Part shown: one piece after another, positions 8,208-17,664 of the stretch
Layout of the letters: the number at the start of each line of letters is the position of its first letter
Numbering within the stretch: position 1 is the stretch's first letter
Assembly: GCA_036320915.1 (NCBI GenBank)
Contig: JAXBDG010000006.1
Span: forward strand, 1 to 64,000
From: Linnemannia elongata
Taxonomy: Eukaryota; Mortierellomycota; Mortierellomycetes; Mortierellales; Mortierellaceae
Length of the DNA stretch: 64,000 nt
Direction of reading: 5' to 3'
Notes under the pieces: generated by a model
What the model saw: only the letters and a program-made list of their open reading frames with translations
What the model was told of the DNA's origin: nothing
Databases searched by the model: none
Position numbers and translations under genes: made by a program

Positions 8208-9413
8208 TCAGATCATCTCATCCTCATCTGACAGATCCATCCCAAGGAATTCTTCCTGTAGTCGCAACAGCTCTGCACCGCTCTCCAGCCTGTTTTGCAC
8301 CGTGGCTACCTGGGACTGCACCAAGACAGACTGCTTACGTGGATAGTCAAACCCATCCTCTGCCCATGCCATATGGTGGAGTTGTACCTCAAGGTTAAGA
8401 GCATTGGACATATTACGGACATTCATCAGCAGGAAACATAGCCGCATCATCATGTTAACCTCCTTCTTGTCTGTAGTACGTATGGACTCCTTGTTGTTGA
8501 ACTTTCTAAATGTACGCCCAAGATCCCCAAATGTGGCCTCGATCATGGACCTGAAGCCAGCGAACTCGGAGTTAAATAAGGCCTCATGCTCGTCCAAGTC
8601 CTGTCCCGGTTTCTTGCGGATAGGGAAGCAAAAGTTCCTTACATCCAGAGAGTCCTCACGTTCAAGCAGGGTAGGGATATGCTGTGTATATCCGCCATCA
8701 ACACCTACACAGTCCATCTCATGGATCTTGTTTGCCAGGCCCATTTCTACCATCATGCTGCCGTCTTTGTTGTCTTTACATGGAGCGGACTTGGAGACAA
8801 AGAGTACCATGTGGTTGATGTCTATGCACACCTGGGTCCTGAGGCCAGACTTCTTAAGCTTGTATGAGTACATCTTGGCCTTGGTTTCGCGATATGTTGC
8901 CCGGGTATCATGACCATCCAGCAGCAGGGTAATATGCCTGAACATCCGTGGGTTAGTCCATACGGCAGACCTCATGCGGATTTCAGGGGTGGAAAACATG
9001 TTGGCAAAACATCTCGTCATCTCCTTCTCAAACAGCCTCTTCTCGGTCTTGAAGAAAGTTCTGTAGATCTCATAGAAGCTAGACCTAGGCAAAAACACAG
9101 ACATGGCCTCCATAGAATCGCCTGAAACAAGATAGTACAGGAGGGCAATACCTTTCTCCACTGCTTTGTATGGACCTGGGAAATACACCTTGTTCCAAAG
9201 GGTTGTGAGAAAGAAGAACACACCAATGGCTCCTATCTTGCCTATGACCTCCTCCTTCATGTGGTGCATGTTGTTAATTGGCTTGAGCTCGGATCGGTGG
9301 AACTTTCTGGTGGTAGGGTACAATGGCCATGGATTGTCAAGAAAGCCCCACTCCTCCGCGAGTATTGCATTCAGGCAGGCGTTGAGCTTCTTTGGGATTT
9401 TGGGCTCGGACAT
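8208..9413 (-). CDS. Element B DDE transposase, Harbinger-like
   Basis: A 401-residue protein collinear without visible gaps with the element A transposase. The inferred triad falls at D166 (LLLDGHD), D239 (GVDGGY) and E292 (MIEATFGDLG), as in DDE_Tnp_4/PIF-Harbinger enzymes. The start at 9413 (MSEPKIPKKL) is supported by the fragment at 1141, where the same ATG is preserved; the longer frame to 9461 would run into the terminal repeat. Pieces of this gene recur at 1141-1265, 5466-5723 and 16030-16326. Open and intronless, so possibly active. Confidence 0.87.
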   Translation of the reverse strand: MSEPKIPKKLNACLNAILAEEWGFLDNPWPLYPTTRKFHRSELKPINNMHHMKEEVIGKIGAIGVFFFLTTLWNKVYFPGPYKAVEKGIALLYYLVSGDSMEAMSVFLPRSSFYEIYRTFFKTEKRLFEKEMTRCFANMFSTPEIRMRSAVWTNPRMFRHITLLLDGHDTRATYRETKAKMYSYKLKKSGLRTQVCIDINHMVLFVSKSAPCKDNKDGSMMVEMGLANKIHEMDCVGVDGGYTQHIPTLLEREDSLDVRNFCFPIRKKPGQDLDEHEALFNSEFAGFRSMIEATFGDLGRTFRKFNNKESIRTTDKKEVNMMMRLCFLLMNVRNMSNALNLEVQLHHMAWAEDGFDYPRKQSVLVQSQVATVQNRLESGAELLRLQEEFLGMDLSDEDEMI

Positions 9414-9453
9414 TGGGTATGTTGAAGGAAGGCCCCGCACAACCTGCCATACC

Positions 9454-9803
9454 CAGAGCATTCAAGATGGGCCTATGATACCAGCAAAAGCGGGTTCCAA
9501 TACATGTCAGGGGAGGTGCTCAGAGACTGCACTGCATAGCCAAGAGACATCTCCAAATACACCTCGAATGGACCAAAGGGGGGGTGTAAGCATCGGCCAG
9601 TGGAAAACTACACCCCCCCCCAAACCACCATTTGCCTATCCTTTGCACCACCACCCATATTATCCACCTCCTCTTACCCACCACTACCATCTATACAAAT
9701 CCTCTGCCTCCTGTATCCATGCTTTTTAAAAGTTGCCTGATATTATACACGATCGACCACTCCTATGGTGCTTCCTCATGTATTAGGGATGTGGACGATT
9801 GCC
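9454..9803 (-). repeat. Element B right terminal inverted repeat
   Basis: Reverse complement of 5724-6073. It contains the hairpin at 9578-9621 and a CTTTTTAAAAG block at about 9722. Confidence 0.92.
9578..9621. other. Hairpin in element B right terminal repeat
   Basis: GGGGGGGTGTA and TACACCCCCCC arms surround a loop reading GCATCGGCCAGTGG on the + strand, the mirror of the left-end hairpin. Confidence 0.75.
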
Positions 9804-10062
9804 TAGGTGGGGGGTTATAGGTGGAATCTCTCAAGGGGGGGTGTGCGCCCTCGGCCAGTGGAAAACTACACCCCCCCCCCAAACCACCATTTGCCTATCC
9901 TTTGCACCACCACCCATATTATCCACCTCCTCTTACCCACCACTACCATCTATACAAATCCTCTGCCTCCTGTATCCATGGTTTTTAAAAGTTGGCTGAT
10001 ATTATACACGATCGACCACTCCTATGGTGCTTCCTCATGTATTAGGGATGTGGACGATTGCC
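9804..10062. mobile_element. Solo right end of an outer B-family element
   Basis: It repeats the B terminal sequence from the hairpin (about 9835-9880) to GTGGACGATTGCC. The hairpin stem has drifted, and 9804-9829 is not recognised. Orientation and order fit the far end of the broken B copy that starts at 751. Both outer ends are flanked by AAA, a possible 3-bp target duplication, the length usual for PIF/Harbinger elements. Too short to be certain. Confidence 0.75.
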
Positions 10063-10137
10063 AAAGGTAAGGAATGACAACCCGGCGGTATGGTAGACAA
10101 GGTGCCCCAAAGACAACAACAATGCTTATTCCGCTTA
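10063..10137 (+). pseudogene. Fragment of A-family small-ORF start region
   Basis: It resembles the reverse complement of about 5110-5190: the end of the A terminal repeat and the first codons of the A small gene (GGCGGTATGGTAGACAAGG). It contains base differences and loses the frame. It stops where the 68-bp tandem repeats begin. Confidence 0.7.
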
Positions 10138-10341
10138 GGCGACCATCCAAGCATAAGATATACAGCATAGACTTTTAAAAAACAAGGAATATACCTTGCG
10201 CATTAGGCGACCATCCAAGCATAAGATATACAGCATAGACTTTTAAAAAACAAGGAATATACCTTGCGCATTAGGCGACCATCCAAGCATAAGATATACA
10301 GCATAGACTTTTAAAAAACAAGGAATATACCTTGCGCATTA
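10138..10341. repeat. Three tandem 68-bp units
   Basis: Three apparently identical units start at 10138, 10206 and 10274, each beginning GGCGACCATCC and ending TTGCGCATTA. Each unit carries one ACTTTTAAAAAAC block, like the T/A palindromes of the A and B elements, and a short inverted repeat (CAAGG...CCTTG). Identity between units suggests recent expansion or correction. Confidence 0.93.
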
Positions 10342-10756
10342 GCTTCCACTTGTATTTATCACCTGGTTCTAATCTCCAAGTACAAGTTACATGCAGAGCA
10401 CCTGCACCAAACTTTCATACTCTAGCCTGTCGATGATATTACATTGCGAATAATCTGCTCATGTTTCGTTGCTTCACGTCTTGAATGTCAGCAATTAGAA
10501 ATAAATGTTGCTTCATACTCTTGAAGGCTACACACAAGATGTAGACCACCCGTGATCTTTCCCTCCACAGTCCACGATGCCCTCCACTGTGATAACACGG
10601 AGAGCGAACAGAGATTTCGTGTGGACATCATCTAGTCTCAACAGGGATTGCTATAGTATACCTGCTCACCATGACTTGATTCCACCATGAATCCTGCTTG
10701 TTGATGACCTTGATGTTTTTAAAATATACAAGATATGCAATAGTATGAGCTAGCCT
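10342..10756. other. Unassigned subtelomeric stretch
   Basis: I see no recognisable gene or terminal repeat. A GTTTTTAAAAT block occurs near 10716, close to the broken B-type gene, and may mark an element junction. Confidence 0.4.
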
Positions 10757-11984
10757 AAAATATTCCCCATGGCTATCGGAGGTAGGCTTCTCAACAAGGA
10801 TTGCTAATGGCCTACTCTTCTTGCTATGCTTCTTCTCGGGCCATCCAATGGAGATATTTTTATGCTCCACAATGCCAACCTCCGAGAACTCATAACAAGC
10901 CCCTCACAGGTGTCTCGAGAGGGAAACATGCCTTTGGTCTTGCCAGCCACCAATGTCATGGCTGTACATCCAGATTCCCTCTCATAGACCTTCTCGCTGA
11001 TAATCTCCACCTCTCCAGCATCGTCCACCTTGACCTTGATGTAATGGATAGGCCTGTCGTTGAAAGAGTAGTTGGCCAGCAGCAGGGGAACAAGTTTGGA
11101 TCCAACGTTCTTCCATATGTATCCATACTTTTTGGAGGTCACAGAGTTCCACCAATGGCAGTAGGCAAAGGCCTTCTTTGCAGGTATATGCACTGCGACC
11201 ATGGACTCGATGTAGTTGGCCCTTTCTTTCCACATCTCCTCATAGCTGTAGTCATAGACACGACAAGTGCTCAGCAGGGCCCTTGCATGATCCAAGTGGG
11301 CCTGGTACTCGTCCAAAGATAACAAGGTACTACCATAGAATTTCAGCTCCAGACGGGATATCCCATGGTCTTTGTGGCGAAGCAGCCTTGCCATGAATCT
11401 TTTGTCATCATCAGCTACAAGACCCTCCATCCTTGACCCAAGACTCTTACGGACCTCAGCGCTCTCTAGGATCTGCACAAACTTGTTGTAAACCTTGTAG
11501 CGGATGTTCTTGGTGTCATCTGAACTGCCCATCCGCGAGGTACAATGGTCACCCACACGACTACGGTCCTTGATGACCTTGGTGATACCATTCCGCAACA
11601 GATGTTGCTCAACAAGACGACGTTCTGTGACATATCGGCAGTCGCGGGTCATGTCTATGTCATGAAGTACCATATGCTTGTTTCTAAGGGTCTCCAGCAT
11701 GGGTGACAATGCCAACACAACCCTCTTTGCTCGGCACTGTTGCAGAGAAATCTTAATGGCGATGTACCCCATGTGGAGGGACTGTCCAGCAAACTCTGCG
11801 GCGTACGCTTGCTTCATGTCCTCTGAGAAATAATCCTCGCCAACATTTGTACCTGAGGTAACCATCTTAATGGAGTCACAGGGCAGGGAGTGCCTACTAC
11901 AAAGCTCACGCTACTCTGCCATGTATTTCTCAATGGCTATTCCCTTGGTATCCTCTGACAAAGTATTGTAGAGGAGTGTACAGT
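10757..11984 (-). pseudogene. Degraded B-family Rep-like gene
   Basis: It matches most of the B Rep-like protein, from the LYNTLSEDTKG region to the DSHGEY region; both ends are missing. It is inactivated by an in-frame stop at 11911-11913 (TTG to TAG in the MAEL motif) and by a one-base deletion near 10893, after which homology continues in another frame to about 10757. The HDIDMTRDC and YNK motifs are retained. It is cut on the upstream side by the inverted-repeat element at 11985. Confidence 0.9.
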
Positions 11985-12855
11985 TTTAAGCGTAACAGCC
12001 ATAAGTGTAATTTGCTTGGTGACTGTTTTGGTAAGCGTAATGTAAATAGTCAAATTCGACTTTAAGCATAGCGGTTTTTGACGCGAATCGACGCGACTGT
12101 TCTTATATGTATGTGTTTGCCTTGTTCATTCTTATTTATTATAGATGTATCATCTCATCCTTTCTCCTCTAATTCCCTGTCTTCTCGCTTCACCAAGCAG
12201 ATAAAAACTCCATATCATCAAATATAACTGCAACTGTCTTCAACGCCTCGCTCTCATTGATCTTCCTTACTGCCTCCTTAGCAAGTTTAAGGGTCTCGTT
12301 CGAATGATCAACTTCATTGAGAATGCAGGATGTGATATGAACAGGCTGGGAGAGGAGAATTGGCGAGAAAGTAGCTGGGCCCTCTTTATTGATCCCTATG
12401 AAGACATATATATGAGGATTGATGACTACCCTTACTGTAAATGAGGAGAGTAAGAAGAGTGGTCCAACCACTGAGATGCAACACAGGAAACCCGATCATG
12501 TATGGACACAACATTGCTGTAGTTTCTTACTTGTTGGGCCCATTAACCATTTGTACCTGGCAGTTTTCTGGTGCCACAGTGACAGCTAGGAGCTTTTGAA
12601 ACTCTCCTGTCTATTTAAGATATGAATCAGAAAATGACCAATGGCATTCAATAGTACCTTTGGTTCTGGCACCAATGTCAAGGGCCCAGATAAGGAAGTA
12701 GTAAGAGAAAGCGAATAAGCGGGAGGCAGGAGCGGGTATGTTCCTTATTACGCTTTTCATTACGCTTAAAGGCGGATGTGGCTGGGTTTATTATTTACAT
12801 TACGCCTATCCAAACGGTCACCAAGCAAATTACACGTATGGCTGTTACGCTTAAA
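11985..12855. mobile_element. Non-autonomous element with about 60-bp inverted repeats
   Basis: The left end TTTAAGCGTAACAGCCATA recurs in inverted form at the right end (about 12795-12855), with matching TGTAATTTGCTTGGTGAC and GCGTAATGTAAATA blocks. The 0.87-kb interior has no transposase. Flanks GTGTACAG and GTGTAGAC could be an imperfect target duplication of about 8 bases, as for MULE or hAT elements. Insertion truncated the neighbouring Rep-like pseudogene. Confidence 0.8.
12190..12471 (-). CDS. Doubtful ORF inside the inverted-repeat element
   Basis: A 93-residue frame with no family resemblance that I recognise. It may be a captured fragment of a host gene. A segment of it (ATCCCTATGAAGA, near 12393) also occurs near 28220, so it may simply be repetitive DNA. 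Confidence 0.2.
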   Translation of the reverse strand: MVGPLFLLSSFTVRVVINPHIYVFIGINKEGPATFSPILLSQPVHITSCILNEVDHSNETLKLAKEAVRKINESEALKTVAVIFDDMEFLSAW

Positions 12856-14718
12856 GGTGTAGACCCAAAAAAAAAGAGGAAAAAATAGAGAAAAAAGATC
12901 TTCCGTGTCCAGAGGCCCGCGTTGTGTGTCCGGCCACCTTCGCTTCGGGGGTGCTCTTCGAGTGCCCGTGCCTGACTTTTATGATGCCCTTCGGGTGCCC
13001 GTGCTGTCAAGACTGCAGTCCCGTTAGCTGAAGGGAGGGAAGAGGAGAAGAGAGGGAAGGTTTGCTGCTGTTTTCATTTCGATGGTCTCTCTTTTGGTCT
13101 TTTTTTTTCCGACGACGGGCTCGTGTGCTCTTGGCTTTTCCTGTGCACATACCAGCCCCCGCTGTGCATCTCCAGTGTTGATTGCCTCTCTTGTGCCTTG
13201 ACATTTCGGGCTCGTGCCTGAGCATGAAAGTTGGCCAGTGGGGTAAGGGAGAATCTGAAGTGAAGGAAAGGAAAAGGGTAAAGTTGCAACACATAGTACG
13301 ATCATCAATCGAAAAAAGAGATCAATAGGGAAAGAAGTGTTTGCTTAAAATTTCGCGCAAGATTGCTTTGGTGGTTGCGCTTGCTGCGTTGCTCGTACAA
13401 TATAGTGGCACCTTGGGCAAGATAGACCCTCTGATTCGGGCTACGCCTCATCTTCTTCCGTAAGCGCACTGCGCTCACAGGATTCTGGCGCTTCGCGCAA
13501 GATAGTCCTTCTGGTTCGGGCTACGCCCTCACACCCTCTTCTTTCATATGCTTCACGCAAGGGGACTTGGATGGTTGCGTTAAAGAGCGCCTTCCCAGGG
13601 ACCATAGCTCGGGCTCCGCCCTCACTATTTTTTTTAGTATAGTAGAGATTTTGTCAAGCGCGATAGGAAATGCCAAACGCAACAGAGCACAGTCACATGA
13701 TCCTCGCCACCAAATTGATCCTCGCCCCATTTTGACGCGCCTTAGTTTCTAGATGTACTTGTACTTCTCTTCTACTGCCCATGGGTCAAGGCCAGTACTT
13801 GTAAAGAGCTACTTGCCTAGAACCTTATCGTCAACCTCTTTGCCTTTTGTCCTCTTTCCCTTTTTCCTCATTGTCCATTTATTCTGCCATTCGTTTGCCA
13901 GTTGTCTTAATTCATGTTCTTCATCTCATGAATCGAGGCCCCAGCTCCTAACATAAATAGACCCCTGTTCCTCCCTGTCTTGCTCTTCAGTCTGCATCAA
14001 CTTTCTTCCCTGTCCCTTGTTCTCTGCACACTCATTCTTCCCTTTCTCTCACTCTCATAATAAAACACATACAAAAACCATACCAACTTTTCGAAGTCCT
14101 GTCAGATCGTCGCAGACTATAAACCCAGAGTATAGAAGGAAGAATAGGCTGATCTGATCGCCTTGGACACTCGATAATTATGGTGGAATTGCGCCTCCTA
14201 CCTCGATTGGACCATAGTAGGCAGTATCGTTCTGATCCTGCACCTGGATCGAAAGGCCCTTGGGCTATAAGACTGGAAAAGGTACTTCTCTGAACTTCGT
14301 GCCCAAAAAAAATATTCTTCGTCCCTTATGTACATATGATTTTTGCCTACAGTCACCCAGATACTGTCACTTTGACCGATCGCTCACAATGTTACACAAG
14401 AGTCGACCGATCATGTCAAGAAGTCGACCGATCACTCACAAACTCCTACTGTAGGAAGGCCTAGAGCGGTCATGCCAATCTGGACACTGATATAGACTCT
14501 AAATCAACTGATCAAGGGGTGAACCAACACCCTACAAACACACACATGGACACGAGAGCTCATTCTCCACGGAGTTCCATCAGCTTTAGGGGTGATGGTG
14601 AGGCAGTTCGTCTGGTCAATGAAGCTTCCACGCTTAAGAAGATACAACGAATATAGTTTTTATATAAAGCAGACAGCATATCCCCAATTCAGAATACTAC
14701 CTCCTCTTCCACCCAAGC
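12856..14718. other. Intergenic region with degenerate GC-rich repeats
   Basis: No convincing gene. Around 12930-13010 and 13400-13640 imperfect short repeats recur (CTTCGGG, GCGCAAGATAG, TTCGGGCTACGCC). Two near-identical GTCGACCGATCA motifs lie at about 14402 and 14422. T- and C-rich stretches at 13740-14080 have no supported coding sequence. Confidence 0.5.
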
Positions 14719-14925
14719 ATGCCACGATACGAGGTAGTCGAAACAGACGACTGTTGTTGTTGTGATATCTGCGGCACATGCTGTGTTTGCTGCGTTTCTA
14801 TAGTTAAAATGACTTGTTGCTGGATCCTCACCGCTATAGCCATTGTTGTCATAGCAGTACTTGCATTGTTGAGCCACTTTCATATTATCAAGATACGATA
14901 CTTCTACAGTCCTCCCATTAATTGA
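14719..14925 (+). CDS. Small cysteine-rich one-pass membrane protein (possible)
   Basis: A 68-residue ORF with an acidic start, a cluster of ten cysteines within about 25 residues (DCCCCDICGTCCVCC and MTCC) and then a strong membrane segment (WILTAIAIVVIAVLALL). The composition recalls small cysteine-rich membrane proteins such as CYSTM, though here the cysteines precede the hydrophobic segment. It lies in a gene-poor region and is overlapped by a longer unremarkable antisense frame, so it may be chance. Confidence 0.4.
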   Translation: MPRYEVVETDDCCCCDICGTCCVCCVSIVKMTCCWILTAIAIVVIAVLALLSHFHIIKIRYFYSPPIN

Positions 14926-15123
14926 TTTAATAACTTCGAGGTTTTTACATGAATGAATGGACTTTTTTTTGTTTTCTTCTCTTCCACCCATCTTCGACGA
15001 CGTCAAGTCAGGTCCTCTTTCGCCACATACAGTTTGATTAAAGTTTACTTTATGCAATCGTCATCTTTTTGAAGACAGGCAGTCGCATTAAATCAGTTTA
15101 TGTAAAAACAAAATCAGCTATAT

Positions 15124-15946
15124 CAGTCCGTCGCAAAATATGTCGGATGGTACGTATTTTTTTCATTGTCATATCTATTCTCTCTCAAACAATGTATTAT
15201 CCAATTGTAATTCTAAGGGATGGTGAGAGGTCAATGTGCCATACATACATGGAAGACTGACATCATAAGGATCAACGGTGAAGGAAAATGATGTTGCAAA
15301 CATTTTAACTCATCCGCCGTATTTTGCATGCAAGTCTAAATGCCATGTAATAATATCATGAGTTTTCATAATGATTTCGGATAAAAAGCGTAAGTGCTTC
15401 TGATCTGTCTCTATAATGTTCTACGAAACTCATAAGAAAGATAACGGGATGTGCACACTACATATATGCAGCTCAATGCAAAATACTGTTGCAAGACAAG
15501 CTCTTATACTAAAAGAACGAGGTTTGGCTATGTTTTTCTTATGTTTTTATCTTCAAACAAAGATAATCCCATGAATATGTGTAGCTTTAGCAGCATTTGC
15601 ATATATGACTTGTGCTATCACCACAGCCATCTTCACTGAAAGTTTAAAGGCGGGTTGATATTGCAGCTGTGGAGAAAACGGCGCTGAAGATGAGTAATAC
15701 TACGTAGCTATGTGACGTTTTACATGGCATTTAGACATGCATCCAAAATACGGCGGATGAGTTAAAATGTTTGCAACATCATTTTCCTTCACCGTTGATC
15801 CTTATGATGTCAGTCTTCCATGTATATATGACACATTGACCTCTCCCCATCCCTTAGAATTACAGTTGGATAGTACATTGTTTGAGAGAGAATAGATATG
15901 ACAATGAAAAAAATACGTAACATCCGACATATTTTGCGACCGACTG
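15124..15946. mobile_element. Fold-back element with about 230-bp inverted repeats
   Basis: 15124-15348 and 15711-15946 are inverted copies with scattered differences. Examples are GTCGCAAAATATGTCGGATG at the outer ends, and GCAAACATTTTAACTCATCC and TAAATGCCATGTAA farther in. The 360-bp centre has no gene. The right end abuts a remnant of element B. Such long arms without coding capacity fit a fold-back or MULE-derived non-autonomous element. Confidence 0.85.
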
Positions 15947-16326
15947 GGTTAAAACCAGAGGTATGTTTGCCTTGAAGTGCGTCTTGGTGAGAACATAGGT
16001 GGTAGTGAGGTATAGCTATGTAAAAACCTGGCTCAGATCATCTCATCCTCTTCCGACAAATCCATCCCAAGGAATTCTTCCTGTAGTCGCAACACTCTGC
16101 ACCGCTCTCCAGCCTGTTTTGCTCAGTGGCTGCCTGTAACTGCACCAAAATAGCCTGCTTGCGTGAATAGTCAAACCCATCCTCTGCCCATACCATATGG
16201 CGTGGTTGTACCTCAAGGTTAAGAGCATTGGACATATTACGGATATTCAGCAACAAGAGACATAGTCGCATCATCATGCTACCTTCCTTCTTGTTTGTAT
16301 TACGTAAGGGATCCTTGTTGTTGAAT
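15947..16326 (-). pseudogene. Remnant of element B: Rep-like 3' end and transposase C-terminus
   Basis: It matches 8085-8515 of element B: the last codons of the Rep-like gene (on +), the junction with one degenerate T/A block, then the C-terminal 95 or so residues of the transposase on -. The transposase part contains small deletions (around 16090), so it is broken. It ends abruptly near 16326 at a WD40-coding sequence. Confidence 0.85.
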
Positions 16327-17664
16327 TCGTTAATTGTAAACGGGCAGCACATTGCTTCAGCCGCTTTCGATTCCACAGTCAGACTCTGGGACTCCCTAGC
16401 AGGTATTCTCATAGCCGTTTTCAGCAGCTCGAGTCCGATCGTCGATGCTTCTTTCGCGCCAAATGGTCTTCAGCTCGCTTCGGCTGATGTTCTCGACAAG
16501 ATTCGTCTGTGGGATGTGAGATCAGTTAGATTCAGTGCTGGAGAGCAAGCACATTTAAGTTTTGTGAGGACGGTCGTATATCTACCTACTGGGCCATCAA
16601 TTGTTTCTGGAGGCCTGGAAGGAGTCATTCGCCATTGTGACGCCTCGACAGGTGCTTCTAAATCCACCCATGTTCTTTCAACTAGAATGACAAACTCAAC
16701 TGCACTTTCTTCCAACGTCAAGCAGGCTGCCTTTTGCAGCAAAGACACTATCCAATTACGGAACCTTCAAACCGGCGAACCAGGACCTGTACTCGAAGGG
16801 CACACCAAAGATGTGACAGGGCTAGCCTATTCGCCATGCGGTCAGTGGATTGCATCTATTAGCGAGGACAAAACTGTTCGACTGTGGGATCTGAGGAGTA
16901 TCGAGCAAGCCCACATTCTAGCCACCATCAATTGCGGCGACGGTTACGGCGTCTCTAACGTAACATTCTCGCCAACAGGACTCCAGATTGCGGTCGGTGA
17001 TATGAATGGCACGGTTAATGTTTACGACACCCAGTTAAGGAAGCTCTTGGCGACAACAACACTGAAGGGAGTACAGAGGCCAGCTCAATTCTCTTTGTTA
17101 GAACTGGACACTCAGGTGAAGGCGCTAGCATATTCACCAAACGGTCAAGAGCTGGCTATTGGTGTCATTGGCTGTTTATTTTTTTGGGACCTACATTCTG
17201 AGAAACCTGGATACAGAGTGGAGGTCGATTCGGCTGGTGTTTGTAGTATTGCCTACTCTCTTTACGAGGGCTAGATTACCTATAGATATCATAAACTAGT
17301 TCAACTCTGCCGCCGCCAGTCGAGTAGTATAGAAGCCTAGTATCATATTTTTACCGTCAAGGGATTTCTTAGTACCGTCGCCCACATTACATAGAATCCG
17401 GTTATTCCACTGAAGTTTGTTACAGGTTGTTCTGATAGGTCCGTTCGTGTTTGGAGAATCGGAGAGTAGTGATGGTGGTGGTGCAGTTAGCGTCGATTTG
17501 ATCTGGGGCACCAACATTGGAGTTCTTGGTGCGTTTGGCATGGTACTTCAAGGTGTTGTTGGTCTTAATGCTACCAGCCGAAAACTCCTGATTCAGCGTG
17601 ACGCTATCGACGACTCTTTGACGTACCAGGAATATGAGGTGGATGCAGACTCCAGTGGTTATTG
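16327..17664 (+). pseudogene. WD40-repeat protein, C-terminal fragment, decayed
   Basis: The frame to 17274 encodes WD40 repeats: blades ending in TVRLWD (about 16405), IRLWD (about 16515), TVRLWDLRS (about 16890), VNVYD and FFWDLHS, with GH...V..L.YSP-type starts. After the stop at 17272 the homologous-looking end continues in another frame to 17664 (GVVGLNATSRKLLIQRDA). The start is missing: the upstream part of the open frame is antisense element B. WD40 arrays of this kind often form the sensor end of NACHT or kinase proteins in Mucoromycota fungi; no such domain is present here. Most likely a dead 3' fragment next to a transposon breakpoint. Confidence 0.8.

Larger units (their letters stand above)
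5724..9803. mobile_element. Intact element B: small ORF, Rep-like gene and DDE transposase
   Basis: A 4.1-kb element bounded by GGCAATCGTCCAC and GTGGACGATTGCC with terminal inverted repeats of about 350 bp. The gene order is small gene and Rep-like gene on +, transposase on -, so it has the same layout as element A in the opposite orientation. All frames are open. It was inserted into, or recombined with, an older B copy whose transposase fragment abuts it on the left and whose other end abuts it on the right. The flanking bases (GATG left, TAGG right) show no obvious target duplication. Confidence 0.87.

Noticed and set aside
10138..10341. CRISPR-like array
   Set aside because: The 68-bp units are directly tandem without unique spacers, and the genome is eukaryotic.
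16228..17274. A 348-codon open frame on + read as one protein
   Set aside because: Its first third is antisense to the element B transposase remnant. Only the WD40 part is real coding history, so I did not call a fusion protein.
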